Part shown: positions 1 to 8,375 of the stretch, piece by piece
Layout: the number at the start of each line of letters is the position of its first letter
Numbering within the stretch: position 1 is the first letter of the stretch
Assembly (NCBI GenBank): GCA_002796995.1
Contig: PEKW01000002.1
Location: forward strand, 939,990-1,003,989
Length of the DNA: 64,000 nt
DNA from: Rhizobium sp.
GTDB lineage: Bacteria; Pseudomonadota; Alphaproteobacteria; Rhizobiales; Rhizobiaceae
Direction: 5' to 3'
Translations under genes and position numbers: made by a program
The notes under the pieces: model-generated
Database searches by the model: none
What the model was told of the DNA's origin: nothing
What the model saw: only the letters and a program-made list of their open reading frames with translations

Positions 1-1544
1 ACCTTGGGGTTCGGGCGCAGGCGCATCTGGAACCGATGCGTCACCAGGTTGCTGTCCTGAAACAGCTTGAAATGGTTGATGCCCTGGACCCACTGCTCCC
101 CGTTGCCGCCCGACAGCAGGGGATCCCATCGCTCGAAGCGCGCGGTCGCGGGGTCGTCGCCGGAAAACTGCGCGTAGCGATAGCTGATCACCGGCGTCCA
201 GGGCAGTTCCTGGAATTGGTATCCGACCTCGCCTGCCAGCGCCGTTGCGAACATGTCGAAATTGTCGTTGCGCTGCACGGCGAATTCCGCGCTGGCGAAG
301 AATTGTCCGTTCGGCTGTTTCCACCGCAGCCGCGCATCATAGACTTGCAAGCCGTCGCGCCCGAGCGTCGCGGAGGCCGGGTCCGGCGCGGTAAGGGCAT
401 AATAGGCATAGTCGGATTCGAGAACCTTGATGAACGAGCCGCCGAGATTGAAGCCTCCGCCGATGTCGGTCTCAAGGTTTATCCCTGCCATCCGCGTACG
501 GGAATCGACCTCCGGCAATTCGTCCGGATCGAGGTAGAACAGTTCCGCCAGGCTGGCGTTGTAGCGCAGCTGGCCGAGCACCAGCATGTCTGCGGCCCAG
601 CGCGGATTGGACTGAAGCGCGGCCCGCTCGTCGCCGTTCGAGGCAGTGTTGCCGATGATCATGCTGTCGCCGATCGCATAACGTTTGCGACCGGCCGACA
701 CGTTCCACAACAGGCGGTCGCCGGTCTCGAACGTCTCGCCGCCGACCAGGCCGAGATAGGCATCCTCGATCGCCAGATGGTACCGGCTTTCGTCGGTGAA
801 GAGCTCGGTGCCGGCCGAGGCGCTGAGAATGGTGCTCAGTCCGCCATAGGCGTAGAGGTCTTCGCCAAGCGGAGTCAGCCCGTAGAGGCCGGTGTGAACG
901 AAGCCTTCGCCCCATCCGCTGGCGCCCTGTCCGGCCGTCTCGCCGGAGACGAGCGGGTTACCCGCCAGGTACAGGTCAGGCCGGCCATACCAGGCGTCGA
1001 CATTGCCATAGAGCATGGTCAAGGCTTCGAGCTTGCCGACGATGATGGTCCCGTCCCGGTCGAACAGTACGGGCAGGTCGCCGGTTTCGCCCGTGAGAAG
1101 GTAGCCGCGATCCTCGCGCGAGACCTTGTCTCCCAGCTGCGCGCTGATCGTGACGATCACGCCGCCGGCAGAGCCCGGCGTCACTTCCATTTGCGCGTCG
1201 GCGATGGCCGCCTGACGGGTGGTTCTGGAGAGGGCCAGCTGAACTTCCGTCCGGTTGAACGTCATACCGGGAAACAGGTTTATGCTCCTGCGGATCAGGT
1301 CCGAAACCCGCTGGTTGACGCTTGCGTCCGGCGACGGATTGAGCAGAATGACCTCGATCTTCTCGACGATCTGGCTGTCATCGGCGCGCGCCGATTGCGC
1401 GAGGACAGGGGCAGGCGAATTGACGAGTACGCATGTCAGGGTGAGAATGGCGGCCAGGAGCAATGGGAGGCGGGGCAGGGCCCGGATGCCGACCGGGTGC
1501 TGCGGGAAAAATGATACGCCTGCTGATCCCCGAGTCTGCCGCAT
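1..1544 (-). CDS. Outer-membrane beta-barrel protein with POTRA-like N-terminus (partial, C-terminus outside window)
   Basis: The reverse strand is open from an ATG at 1544 to the window edge (about 514 residues, no stop). Residues 1-50 hold a basic start and a long hydrophobic signal ending near VLAQSA. Residues about 55-140 look like one POTRA-type module (IVEKIEVILLNP, then two helices and two strands). The rest alternates aromatic and polar residues in strand-like blocks with tyrosine-rich turns, as in porin or alginate-export type barrels. The export or assembly substrate cannot be told from sequence. It ends an upstream-unknown region and is convergent with nothing in the window; the deoR-type gene lies behind it on the same strand with a 152-base gap. 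Family naming is inference; open frame, signal and strand pattern are seen directly. Confidence 0.7.
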   Translation of the reverse strand, partial: MRQTRGSAGVSFFPQHPVGIRALPRLPLLLAAILTLTCVLVNSPAPVLAQSARADDSQIVEKIEVILLNPSPDASVNQRVSDLIRRSINLFPGMTFNRTEVQLALSRTTRQAAIADAQMEVTPGSAGGVIVTISAQLGDKVSREDRGYLLTGETGDLPVLFDRDGTIIVGKLEALTMLYGNVDAWYGRPDLYLAGNPLVSGETAGQGASGWGEGFVHTGLYGLTPLGEDLYAYGGLSTILSASAGTELFTDESRYHLAIEDAYLGLVGGETFETGDRLLWNVSAGRKRYAIGDSMIIGNTASNGDERAALQSNPRWAADMLVLGQLRYNASLAELFYLDPDELPEVDSRTRMAGINLETDIGGGFNLGGSFIKVLESDYAYYALTAPDPASATLGRDGLQVYDARLRWKQPNGQFFASAEFAVQRNDNFDMFATALAGEVGYQFQELPWTPVISYRYAQFSGDDPATARFERWDPLLSGGNGEQWVQGINHFKLFQDSNLVTHRFQMRLRPNPK

Positions 1545-1696
1545 CCCTTGTCCTCGTCAAAAATGCGCGTCTCATGGTTGGTCAGGCGTCGGCTACTGTC
1601 AATAAGCCAATATGCTAAATCCCGCACAGGTTGTTTTCTGTGGAGCATGGGAAGGCGGGAGCAGAACAGGCCGAGGGCGATTGATCCCGATGGCAC

Positions 1697-2452
1697 TCAC
1701 TCCGTTATCACCGCCGCCCCGGCCTCCCGATAGGGTGCCAGCCTCTCCGCCGCGATCCCGTCCGGCACGATCAGCCCGGTGATGGCGTCGAGCGGGGCGA
1801 TGCGGCAGGGGGAGACGGCGTCGAGTTTCTCCTCCGTCACCGCCACATAGGTTTTCGCGCTGGCATCGAGGATGTGGCGCTTGATCGCCGCCTCCTCGAA
1901 ATCGCCGGTCGACAGGCCGTGGCGTGGGTGCGCGGCGGTGACGCCGAGGAAGAAGATGTCGGGGCGGATCGCATCGATCGCCGCCATCGCCCGGGCGCCG
2001 ACCGAAACCATCGAATGTTTGTAGAGCCGCCCGCCGATCAGGATCACCTCGACCTTGGCGTGGTGCTCGAACTCGGCGGCGATCGTCGGCGAATGGGTGG
2101 CGACGACAAGCGGCATGTCGCGCGGCAGATGCCGGGCGATCTCCGCCGTCGTCGTGCCGCCGTCGAGGAACACCATCTGCCCCGGCGCAACGAGGGCCGC
2201 CGCCCGCGCGCCAAGCGCCGCCTTTTCCGCATTTGCCACGCTGCGTCGGGCGGTGAGGTCCGGCAGGTCGGGGACGGCCGGCAGCGCCCCGCCATGCACC
2301 CGCTTCAGCAGTCCCTGCGCCGCCATCTCGTTCATGTCGCGCCGGATCGTGTCCTCCGAGACATTGAGTTGCCGCGCCAGCGCGCCCGCCAGCGCCTGGC
2401 CCTCGGTCCGCAGGGTTTCGAGGATATGCGTCCTGCGCTGGCTGCTGAGCAT
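1697..2452 (-). CDS. DeoR/GlpR-family transcriptional regulator
   Basis: A 251-residue cytoplasmic repressor of the DeoR family, usual length. Residues 6-45 form the N-terminal winged helix (QRRTHILETL, then VSEDTIRRDMNE), with the conserved KRVHGGA after it. The C-terminal sugar-phosphate-sensing domain shows the DGGTTT phosphate loop near residue 100 and the ILIGGRL, FLGVTA motifs. The longer open frame to 2815 is ignored because the family always begins at MLSSQRRTHI. It is transcribed away from the DUF4406 gene at 2567 and the 114-base gap should contain both promoters. The sensed ligand is unknown because no sugar operon is attached. Confidence 0.9.
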   Translation of the reverse strand: MLSSQRRTHILETLRTEGQALAGALARQLNVSEDTIRRDMNEMAAQGLLKRVHGGALPAVPDLPDLTARRSVANAEKAALGARAAALVAPGQMVFLDGGTTTAEIARHLPRDMPLVVATHSPTIAAEFEHHAKVEVILIGGRLYKHSMVSVGARAMAAIDAIRPDIFFLGVTAAHPRHGLSTGDFEEAAIKRHILDASAKTYVAVTEEKLDAVSPCRIAPLDAITGLIVPDGIAAERLAPYREAGAAVITE

Positions 2453-2566
2453 TGCGTGTTCCTGCGTTTGTACTCCGGATTGTTCACGATAATACGCGAA
2501 TGAATTCGACAATCCAGCAGAATCACGCAAGATCGTGCAAGCCTGCAGGATGCAGGTGAGACAACC

Positions 2567-2938
2567 ATGGGAGATGAACGCATGCTGATTTTGATTGCCG
2601 GCCCCTATCGCTCCGGCACCGGCGACGATCCGGTGAAGATGGCGGAGAACCTCAAGCGGCTGGAGGCGCCGTCGCACGCGCTGTTCAAGGCGGGGCATGT
2701 GCCGATGATCGGCGAATGGGTGGCGCTGCCGGTCTGGCATGCGGCGGGGGGAAAGACGATCGGCGACGATCTCTACGAGCAGATCTTCCACCCGGTGGCG
2801 GGCCGCCTGCTGCAATTGTGCGAGGGCGTGCTGCGCCTGCCGGGCGCTTCGAAGGGGGCGGACAACGACGTGCGCATCGCCACGGAACGCGGAATTCCCG
2901 TCTGGTATCGGCTGGAGGACGTGCCCGGCTGCGCCTGA
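2567..2938 (+). CDS. DUF4406 / nucleoside 2-deoxyribosyltransferase-like protein
   Basis: A 123-residue protein beginning MLILIAGPYRSG, the nucleotide-binding start typical of the nucleoside 2-deoxyribosyltransferase fold, with NDVRIATERGIPVWYRLED near the end as in DUF4406 proteins. A second ATG at 2582 starts exactly at MLILIAGPYR and may be the true start. The family fold usually handles nucleosides or nucleotide sugars, but no reaction is established here. It is divergent from the DeoR regulator, which is its most likely controller. Confidence 0.65.
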   Translation: MGDERMLILIAGPYRSGTGDDPVKMAENLKRLEAPSHALFKAGHVPMIGEWVALPVWHAAGGKTIGDDLYEQIFHPVAGRLLQLCEGVLRLPGASKGADNDVRIATERGIPVWYRLEDVPGCA

Positions 2939-3032
2939 GACGGATGGCCGTGATCATCGGCGCGCCCCTCCGTGTCGGGGGGCGCCCCTCAGGGGATCGC
3001 CCAACCGCCAGCGATCCGCCGGGCAGAGGGCG

Positions 3033-3452
3033 TCAGACGGCGAAGATCGCCGCGTCGTCGTTGAAGGCCTTGAACTCCAGCGCATTGCCGGAGGGATCGA
3101 AGATGAACATGGTGCGCTGCTCGCCGGCCTGTCCCTCGAAGCGCAGCTTCGGCTTCAGCCCCCAGCGCGTGTCCGGGTCGGCTTCGAGCCGCTCGACCAG
3201 CGCCAGGAAATCGCCCATGGCGAGGATCACGCCGAAATGCGGGATCGGCACTGTATCGCCGTCGACCGCGCCGCTGGCCGTGTCCTTCGGCATTTCCGAC
3301 CTCAGATGCGCCGACATCTGGTGCCCGAACAGGTCGAAATCGATCCACTTGCCGGGGCTTTCGCGGCCGATGCGGCAGCCGAGCACCGTGCCGTAGAAAT
3401 GCCGCGTCGCCTCGATGTCGTTGATGGGAAAGGCCAGGTGGAACGGGCGCAT
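3033..3452 (-). CDS. VOC-family (glyoxalase/dioxygenase-like) protein
   Basis: A 139-residue single-unit VOC protein. It opens with the classic first strand and helix MRPFHLAFPINDIEATRHFYGTVLG, carrying H5 as a probable metal ligand, and ends with FDPSGNALEFKAF, where the glutamate is the usual last ligand. Such proteins use a divalent metal to act on small substrates (glyoxalase, fosfomycin or catechol chemistry); the substrate cannot be assigned. It stands alone, separated from its neighbours by opposite strands. Confidence 0.85.
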   Translation of the reverse strand: MRPFHLAFPINDIEATRHFYGTVLGCRIGRESPGKWIDFDLFGHQMSAHLRSEMPKDTASGAVDGDTVPIPHFGVILAMGDFLALVERLEADPDTRWGLKPKLRFEGQAGEQRTMFIFDPSGNALEFKAFNDDAAIFAV

Positions 3453-3634
3453 GGGGTCTCCTCCATTTTGTTATGCGCCCAGCCTAGCGCGATCCCGCCA
3501 GCGCGCAAGCCGCCAAACCGGCCGCCCTCATGTCGCTTTGTAATTGACAATTGAATGTTGCAATGCACAATCGTTTGCGTCGACTGCAATGATCATCACC
3601 GCAAGACCGTTCCGGATGTGCATGAGGTGCGTGT

Positions 3635-3850
3635 ATGAGCAGGATTACGCTTTCGTCGCGCGAGATCGCGGCGGTGGACTATGATCCGGAAGCGTTGCGG
3701 CTCGAAGTGGAGCTGCGCAAGGGCGGCGTCTACGAGATCGACGGTGTTCCGGAGACCATCTACCAGACCCTGATCACTTGCGAATCGCCCGGCACCTATT
3801 ACCACCTGCATATCCGCAAGGGCGACTACAAGATGACGCGGCTGCGCTGA
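3635..3850 (+). CDS. KTSC domain-containing small protein
   Basis: A 71-residue protein that is essentially one KTSC domain: SSREIAAVDYDPEALRLEVEL, then GGVYEIDGVPETIYQTL and a C-terminal YYHLHIRKGDYKMTRL. KTSC domains occur alone or at the C-terminus of some lysyl-tRNA synthetases; their role is not settled. The start ATG at 3635 follows a purine-rich GATGAGGTG-like stretch. No operon partner is evident. Confidence 0.85.
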   Translation: MSRITLSSREIAAVDYDPEALRLEVELRKGGVYEIDGVPETIYQTLITCESPGTYYHLHIRKGDYKMTRLR

Positions 3851-3898
3851 GCCGGCGCACGGCCGCGGGCGCTGGCCGTAGCCGCGCCCGCGTCCTGC

Positions 3899-4558
3899 TC
3901 ATTCCTGCTCCTCGAGACGCGTCTGCCACATCGCCTTGAAGGCCGGGCGCTCCTGGCAGCGCTTCAGCCAGGCGGCGGTGTGCGGATGCTCGTCCATCAG
4001 CGGCTGGTAGGGCTGGCCGTAGCGCACCACTTCGGCGAGGTTGAGATCGGCGACGGTGAAGCGTCCGCCCACCGCATAATCATTGGCGGCGAAATGCTTT
4101 TCCAGCACGCCGAACGGCCGCTTCAGCAGGCGCGAAACGACTTCGGCCTCGGCCTGTCCGGCCTCGGTGGCCAGCCGCCCCTGCGCATTGGCCATGGAGA
4201 TCTTCAGCGCATTGGCCTCGATCTCCGTCACGGCGAAGAACGTCCACTGGGTGATCAGCGCGTCCTCGGCGAGATCCTTCGGCGCCAGCGGCCCGCCGTG
4301 CTTCTTGGCCAGATAGAGGTTGATCGCCATGCTCTCATAGAGCCTCAGCCCGTCGTCGTCGATCGCGGGGATCGCCCCCATCGGATTAACGGCCATGTAT
4401 TCCGGCGAGCGGGTATTGGTTCTCACCCCCGGCGCCATCGGGTCGGCGAGCTTGTAGGCCTGGATGACCGGCACATGCTCGAACGCCAGCCCGAGTTCGC
4501 CGGCGAGCCAGAAGGTGCGCGTCGCCCGCGATTTGTAGACGCCATAGATCTTCAGCAT
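3899..4558 (-). CDS. Glutathione S-transferase family protein
   Basis: A 219-residue cytosolic transferase of usual GST length. The N-terminal thioredoxin-fold domain (residues 1-80) has MLKIYGVYKSRATRTFWL, with S10 in the place of the thiol-activating residue, the cis-proline segment VNPMGAIPAI and the glutathione-binding ES pair in YESMAI. The all-helical C-terminal domain follows with GRFTVADLNLAEV, the N-capping box region. The electrophilic substrate is unknown. It is monocistronic, back to back with the DUF2087 gene. Confidence 0.9.
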   Translation of the reverse strand: MLKIYGVYKSRATRTFWLAGELGLAFEHVPVIQAYKLADPMAPGVRTNTRSPEYMAVNPMGAIPAIDDDGLRLYESMAINLYLAKKHGGPLAPKDLAEDALITQWTFFAVTEIEANALKISMANAQGRLATEAGQAEAEVVSRLLKRPFGVLEKHFAANDYAVGGRFTVADLNLAEVVRYGQPYQPLMDEHPHTAAWLKRCQERPAFKAMWQTRLEEQE

Positions 4559-4862
4559 GAAAGGGATCCTCCGATTGATTTGCCGGAAGGCTATCGGTCG
4601 CAGGCACCGATGAAAAGCCGGGGATCGGTGATCCGGCCATGAATTTCCATGATGGCAGCTGGCGGCAATGTTGACTTCGCGGCGGCGAAATCTTAACGCA
4701 TAGGCATGGGTCCGCAGTTCACCCAGGCGTCACCGCCCCGCAAGGGGAGCTAAACCTGACTTTCTCGGAAGAAAACCGACAGCCACTTTTCCCGTGCCTG
4801 GTCGGAAGACGGTGACCACCGGCTTTTCTGGTTCGCCAGGGCACGATATCGAGGAAGTGACG

Positions 4863-5447
4863 ATGTCGCGTATAATCCATACCTATGAGGCGCCCGATCT
4901 GTCGGCGCTTGCCAGGACCATCAAGCGGGAACTCGAAGCGCGGAGCGAAACGCCCGGCCATGTCGAGATCCTCAACATCCTGTCGCGCGCGGCGGGCTTT
5001 CGCAATTACCAGCACCTGAAGGCCTCGCGCGCCGCCGAAACCCGGCTCGCCACGGCCCCGGAGCCGCAGCCGGAAGTCGACTACCGGCGCGTCGAGACCG
5101 CGGCGCGCTGCTTCGACATGGCTGACGTCCTGCTGCGCTGGCCGGGCAAGACCAATCTTCAGGCGCTCTGCCTGTGGAAGCTGTGGTCCTTCTTCCCCGC
5201 CGAAGTGGAGATGACCGAGCGCCAGGTCAACGACCTGTTGAAGCGTCATCACGCCTTCGGCGACCACGCGCTCGTTCGCCGCGAGATGGTCAATATGAGG
5301 CTCCTGTCGCGCACGGCCGACTGCCGCAGCTATCGGCGCGTCGAACGCCGCCCGCCGCCCGATGCGCTGGCGCTGATCCGGGGTGGCAGGGCACAGGCAA
5401 CGGCGGCTGCCGCCGATCGTTCCGTCCCGTCTTCGGTCGAGGGCTAA
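4863..5447 (+). CDS. DUF2087 domain-containing protein
   Basis: A 194-residue protein. The start at 4863 is preferred over an upstream in-frame ATG at 4794 because GAGGAAG lies just before it. The first 60 residues (ALARTIKRELEARSE, ILNILSRAAGFRNYQHL) look like a small helical DNA- or protein-binding module; the rest is DUF2087, with KLWSFFPAEVEMTERQVNDLL and LVRREMVNMRLLSRTADCRSYRRV. DUF2087 often sits beside helix-turn-helix domains in proteins of unknown role. It ends 4 bases before the hydrolase start, so the two are probably one operon. Confidence 0.8.
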   Translation: MSRIIHTYEAPDLSALARTIKRELEARSETPGHVEILNILSRAAGFRNYQHLKASRAAETRLATAPEPQPEVDYRRVETAARCFDMADVLLRWPGKTNLQALCLWKLWSFFPAEVEMTERQVNDLLKRHHAFGDHALVRREMVNMRLLSRTADCRSYRRVERRPPPDALALIRGGRAQATAAAADRSVPSSVEG

Positions 5448-5451
5448 CAGC

Positions 5452-6363
5452 ATGCCGCACAATCCAATGTCCGCCTTGCCGGTCCAGGCACGGCTCGATG
5501 CCGTGCGCCCCGAGATCTGCGAGCTGTCGGCCGGTCCGCTCGAATATGTCGACACGGGCAAGGGAGATGCCGTCCTTTCCCTGCATGGCGCCATGGGCGG
5601 TTACGACCAGGCGCTGCTGCTCGCCATGGCCGGGCTTCCCGACTGGGCCGGGCGGCGCATCGTGGCGCCGTCGCGCCCCGGCTATCTCGGCACGCCGCTC
5701 GAAACGGCGAAGACGGCGGAGGCTCAGGCCGACCTCTTTGCCGCGCTGCTCGACCGGCTGGGCATCGCCGCCGCCGATGTCATCGCCGTGTCCGGCGGCG
5801 GCCCCTCGGCCATTCATTTCGCCGCGCGCCATCCGCAGAAGTGCCGCTCGCTGATCCTCGTTTCGGCCTGCAGCGGAACGCTGACCATCCCGCCGGAGTA
5901 TCTGGACAGGTTCGAGGGCATGGTGAAGATGACGCGCCTTGCTCCGGTTCGCTGGATCATGGCGGTCATGGGCCGTTTCGCGCCGGAACGGGCGATCCGC
6001 CAGTCGATCCTCGACGCAGACATGAGCCGCCGCACGCTCGCCGATCCCGAGGCTGGACCGCTGATCCGCGCCCTGCAGCGCTCGACCATGACCCGGTTGA
6101 ACAATCGCATGCCCGGCCTGCTGAACGACACCGCCAGCTGCGCGGCGATTGACAGGTTGCCTATCGAGGCGGTGAAGGCTCCGGTCCTGGTGATCCACGG
6201 CCAGGCCGACCGCGTTGTGCCCTTTGCCCATGCGGAACGGGTCGGTCGGATCTTGCCGCAGGCGCATCTGCTGGCAATCCCGGAAGGAGAGCACGTCGCG
6301 CTCTTCACCCATCTCGGTGATGTCCGGGCGGCAACGGGGGAGCTGCTGGTTAACCGCCGATAG
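5452..6363 (+). CDS. Alpha/beta-fold hydrolase
   Basis: A 303-residue soluble hydrolase. Visible parts are the oxyanion-hole HG pair (residues 45-46, SLHGAMGG), a nucleophile serine S114 in AVSGGGPS (an irregular elbow, since the residue two before serine is alanine rather than glycine), acid D253 in HGQADRVVPF and H281 in GEHVALF. A cap of helices lies at residues 145-225. The start ATG at 5452 is 5 bases after the DUF2087 stop, indicating translational coupling. The substrate is unknown; esterase or lactonase-type chemistry is plausible. Confidence 0.88.
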   Translation: MPHNPMSALPVQARLDAVRPEICELSAGPLEYVDTGKGDAVLSLHGAMGGYDQALLLAMAGLPDWAGRRIVAPSRPGYLGTPLETAKTAEAQADLFAALLDRLGIAAADVIAVSGGGPSAIHFAARHPQKCRSLILVSACSGTLTIPPEYLDRFEGMVKMTRLAPVRWIMAVMGRFAPERAIRQSILDADMSRRTLADPEAGPLIRALQRSTMTRLNNRMPGLLNDTASCAAIDRLPIEAVKAPVLVIHGQADRVVPFAHAERVGRILPQAHLLAIPEGEHVALFTHLGDVRAATGELLVNRR

Positions 6364-6410
6364 GGATGGCGCAGTTCCGGACGGTCCTGGCCCGTCCGCT
6401 GGGTCGCGCC

Positions 6411-8243
6411 TTAGCCGGCGATGCTCAGCGTGGCATCGGGCACGCCGAGCGGCGTGCCGATGATGCGGCGCTCCTTGATCAGCGCCGAAATGGCCGAGCG
6501 GTCGATCGCCCGCGAATAGAGATAGCCCTGGGCATTGGCACAGCCGAGGCGGTAGAGCGATTCGGCCTGTTCCGCCGTCTCCACGCCCTCGGCGACGACG
6601 CCGATGCCGAGGCCCTTGGCGATGTCGATCAGGCCCTTGATGATGACGGCGCCGGCCCGGTCGTTGACCATGCGCTGCACGAAGCACTTGTCGATCTTGA
6701 TGACGTCGACGGGAACGGTGAGCAGATGGGTGAGCGAGGCAAAACCGGTGCCGAAGTCGTCGAGCGCGACGCTCATGCCGGCGGTCCTGAGATCCTGGAT
6801 CTGTTCGGCGACGATCTGGTCGCGCTGGTCGAGATAGACGCTTTCGGTCACTTCGATGGTGACCTTCTTCAACGGTACGCCCACCTCGGCGAAACAGGAG
6901 GCGACCCGGTCGGCGAGGCCCGCGCGGTAGAAGTCCGCGGCGGACAGATTGACGCTGACCCGGCCGAAGTCGATGCCGGCGTCCAGCCAGCGGCGCGTGT
7001 CGGCCGCGACCCGGCCGAGCATGCGTCGCGTCAGTTCGAAGGCGATGTTGGCGTCCTTGGTCGCCTCGTGGAAATGCGCCGCCGAGATCATCTCGCCCTT
7101 GCGGGTCTTCATCCGGCAGAGCGCCTCGAGGCTGGCGATGCGGCCGGTCGCCAGTTCGACGATCGGCTGGTAATAGGCCTCGATGCGGTCCTCGCGCAGC
7201 GCCTCGGTCACGTCCTGGATCGCGCGGAATCGCTTGACGATCGCGGTGCCGAGCCCCGGCACATATTCGATATAGTTGCCGCGCGCCCGTTCCTTGGCAT
7301 GATAGAGCGCATAGTCGGCGTTCTGGCGCACCTGTTCGGCGCTGTCGCCGTCCATCGCCACGGCGCCGCCGAGCGTGACCGACGGATAGATCACATGGTC
7401 GGAGCAGGTGCAGGGCACTCGGATCGCGTCCAGCACCCGCGCGGCGATCGCGGAAAGGTCCTTGCTGTCGTCGCCGTTGACGATGATGGCGAATTCGTCG
7501 CCGCCGAGGCGGAAACTCATGCCGGCCTCGCCGACGGAGGCGATGCGGGCCGCGACATTGCGGATGAGGTCGTCGCCGGCCCGGTGGCCGAAGGTGTCGT
7601 TGACCAGCTTGAGATTGTCGACGTCGGCGAGCAGCACACCCCAGGGACAGTCGCTCTGGTCCTGCGACACCACCACGTCGTTGAACCGGCCGCGATTGGG
7701 CAGTTGCGTCAGCGCATCGGTCTCGGCAAGCCGGCGGCGTTCGGTGACGCGCTGGTCGCGCTCGATGGCGATGGCGCAGAGATGCACGCAGGCCTCGACG
7801 ATCTTCTGCTCGATGTCGGAGGGACCGCGCGGCGTGTGGAAATAGAAGGCGAAGGTGCCGAGCACCTTGCCGGAACCGATGATCGGCGTCGACCAGCAGG
7901 CGGCAAGCCCGAGCGGAAGGGCGAGTTGCTTGAAGTCGGCCCAGAAGGGATGGGTGGCGATGTCGGTGACCGTCACCGGCCTGCCGGTAAAGGCGGCCGT
8001 GCCGCAGGATCCGACGCCCGGCCCGATCTGGACGCCGTCGATCGCGGCGGCGTAATGGGCGGGAAGCGAGGGGCCGGCGAGATGGCGGAGCCGGTTCTGC
8101 TGATCCAGTGCCAGCACCGAACAGACGATGCCGGGGACGATCTCCTCGACGGTGCGGCACAAGAGGTCGACCGTCTCCCCGAGCGGAACGCCCGTGGCAA
8201 TCATCTCGAGAATCTTGTTCTGCAGCTTTGTCAGCATGGCCAT
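6411..8243 (-). CDS. GAF-GGDEF-EAL cyclic-di-GMP metabolism protein
   Basis: A 610-residue cytoplasmic signalling enzyme. Domains in order: GAF (about 1-160, with GPGVGSCGTAAF), a diguanylate cyclase domain with intact GGDEF at residues 247-251, and a phosphodiesterase domain with an intact EAL motif at 373-375, DDFGTG at 495-500 and QGYLYS near the end. No RxxD inhibitory site lies five residues before GGDEF. It could therefore both make and degrade c-di-GMP, with the GAF domain as input. There are no membrane segments. It is convergent with the hydrolase at 6363, and stands alone. Confidence 0.95.
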   Translation of the reverse strand: MAMLTKLQNKILEMIATGVPLGETVDLLCRTVEEIVPGIVCSVLALDQQNRLRHLAGPSLPAHYAAAIDGVQIGPGVGSCGTAAFTGRPVTVTDIATHPFWADFKQLALPLGLAACWSTPIIGSGKVLGTFAFYFHTPRGPSDIEQKIVEACVHLCAIAIERDQRVTERRRLAETDALTQLPNRGRFNDVVVSQDQSDCPWGVLLADVDNLKLVNDTFGHRAGDDLIRNVAARIASVGEAGMSFRLGGDEFAIIVNGDDSKDLSAIAARVLDAIRVPCTCSDHVIYPSVTLGGAVAMDGDSAEQVRQNADYALYHAKERARGNYIEYVPGLGTAIVKRFRAIQDVTEALREDRIEAYYQPIVELATGRIASLEALCRMKTRKGEMISAAHFHEATKDANIAFELTRRMLGRVAADTRRWLDAGIDFGRVSVNLSAADFYRAGLADRVASCFAEVGVPLKKVTIEVTESVYLDQRDQIVAEQIQDLRTAGMSVALDDFGTGFASLTHLLTVPVDVIKIDKCFVQRMVNDRAGAVIIKGLIDIAKGLGIGVVAEGVETAEQAESLYRLGCANAQGYLYSRAIDRSAISALIKERRIIGTPLGVPDATLSIAG

Positions 8244-8375
8244 GCGCGAGGTTGTCCGTCGGTGAATACAACCACGTCGGCCTTAAGCAGTTGTTACGAG
8301 GACTCTAAAATAGCGATGTAACGTCGTTTTCGCCGGCGCGCTGCATCGCAGGCCGAGCCGCGGACCGCCGCAGCC

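Noticed and set aside
36..1514. Long + strand open frame over the outer-membrane protein gene
   Set aside because: It is low in sense (Arg/Ala/Gly/Val-rich, no family) and opposite to a reverse-strand frame with signal peptide and barrel pattern; a GC-rich shadow frame.
5290..8271. 993-residue reverse-strand frame
   Set aside because: Arg- and Ala-rich shadow of the GAF-GGDEF-EAL gene in another frame.
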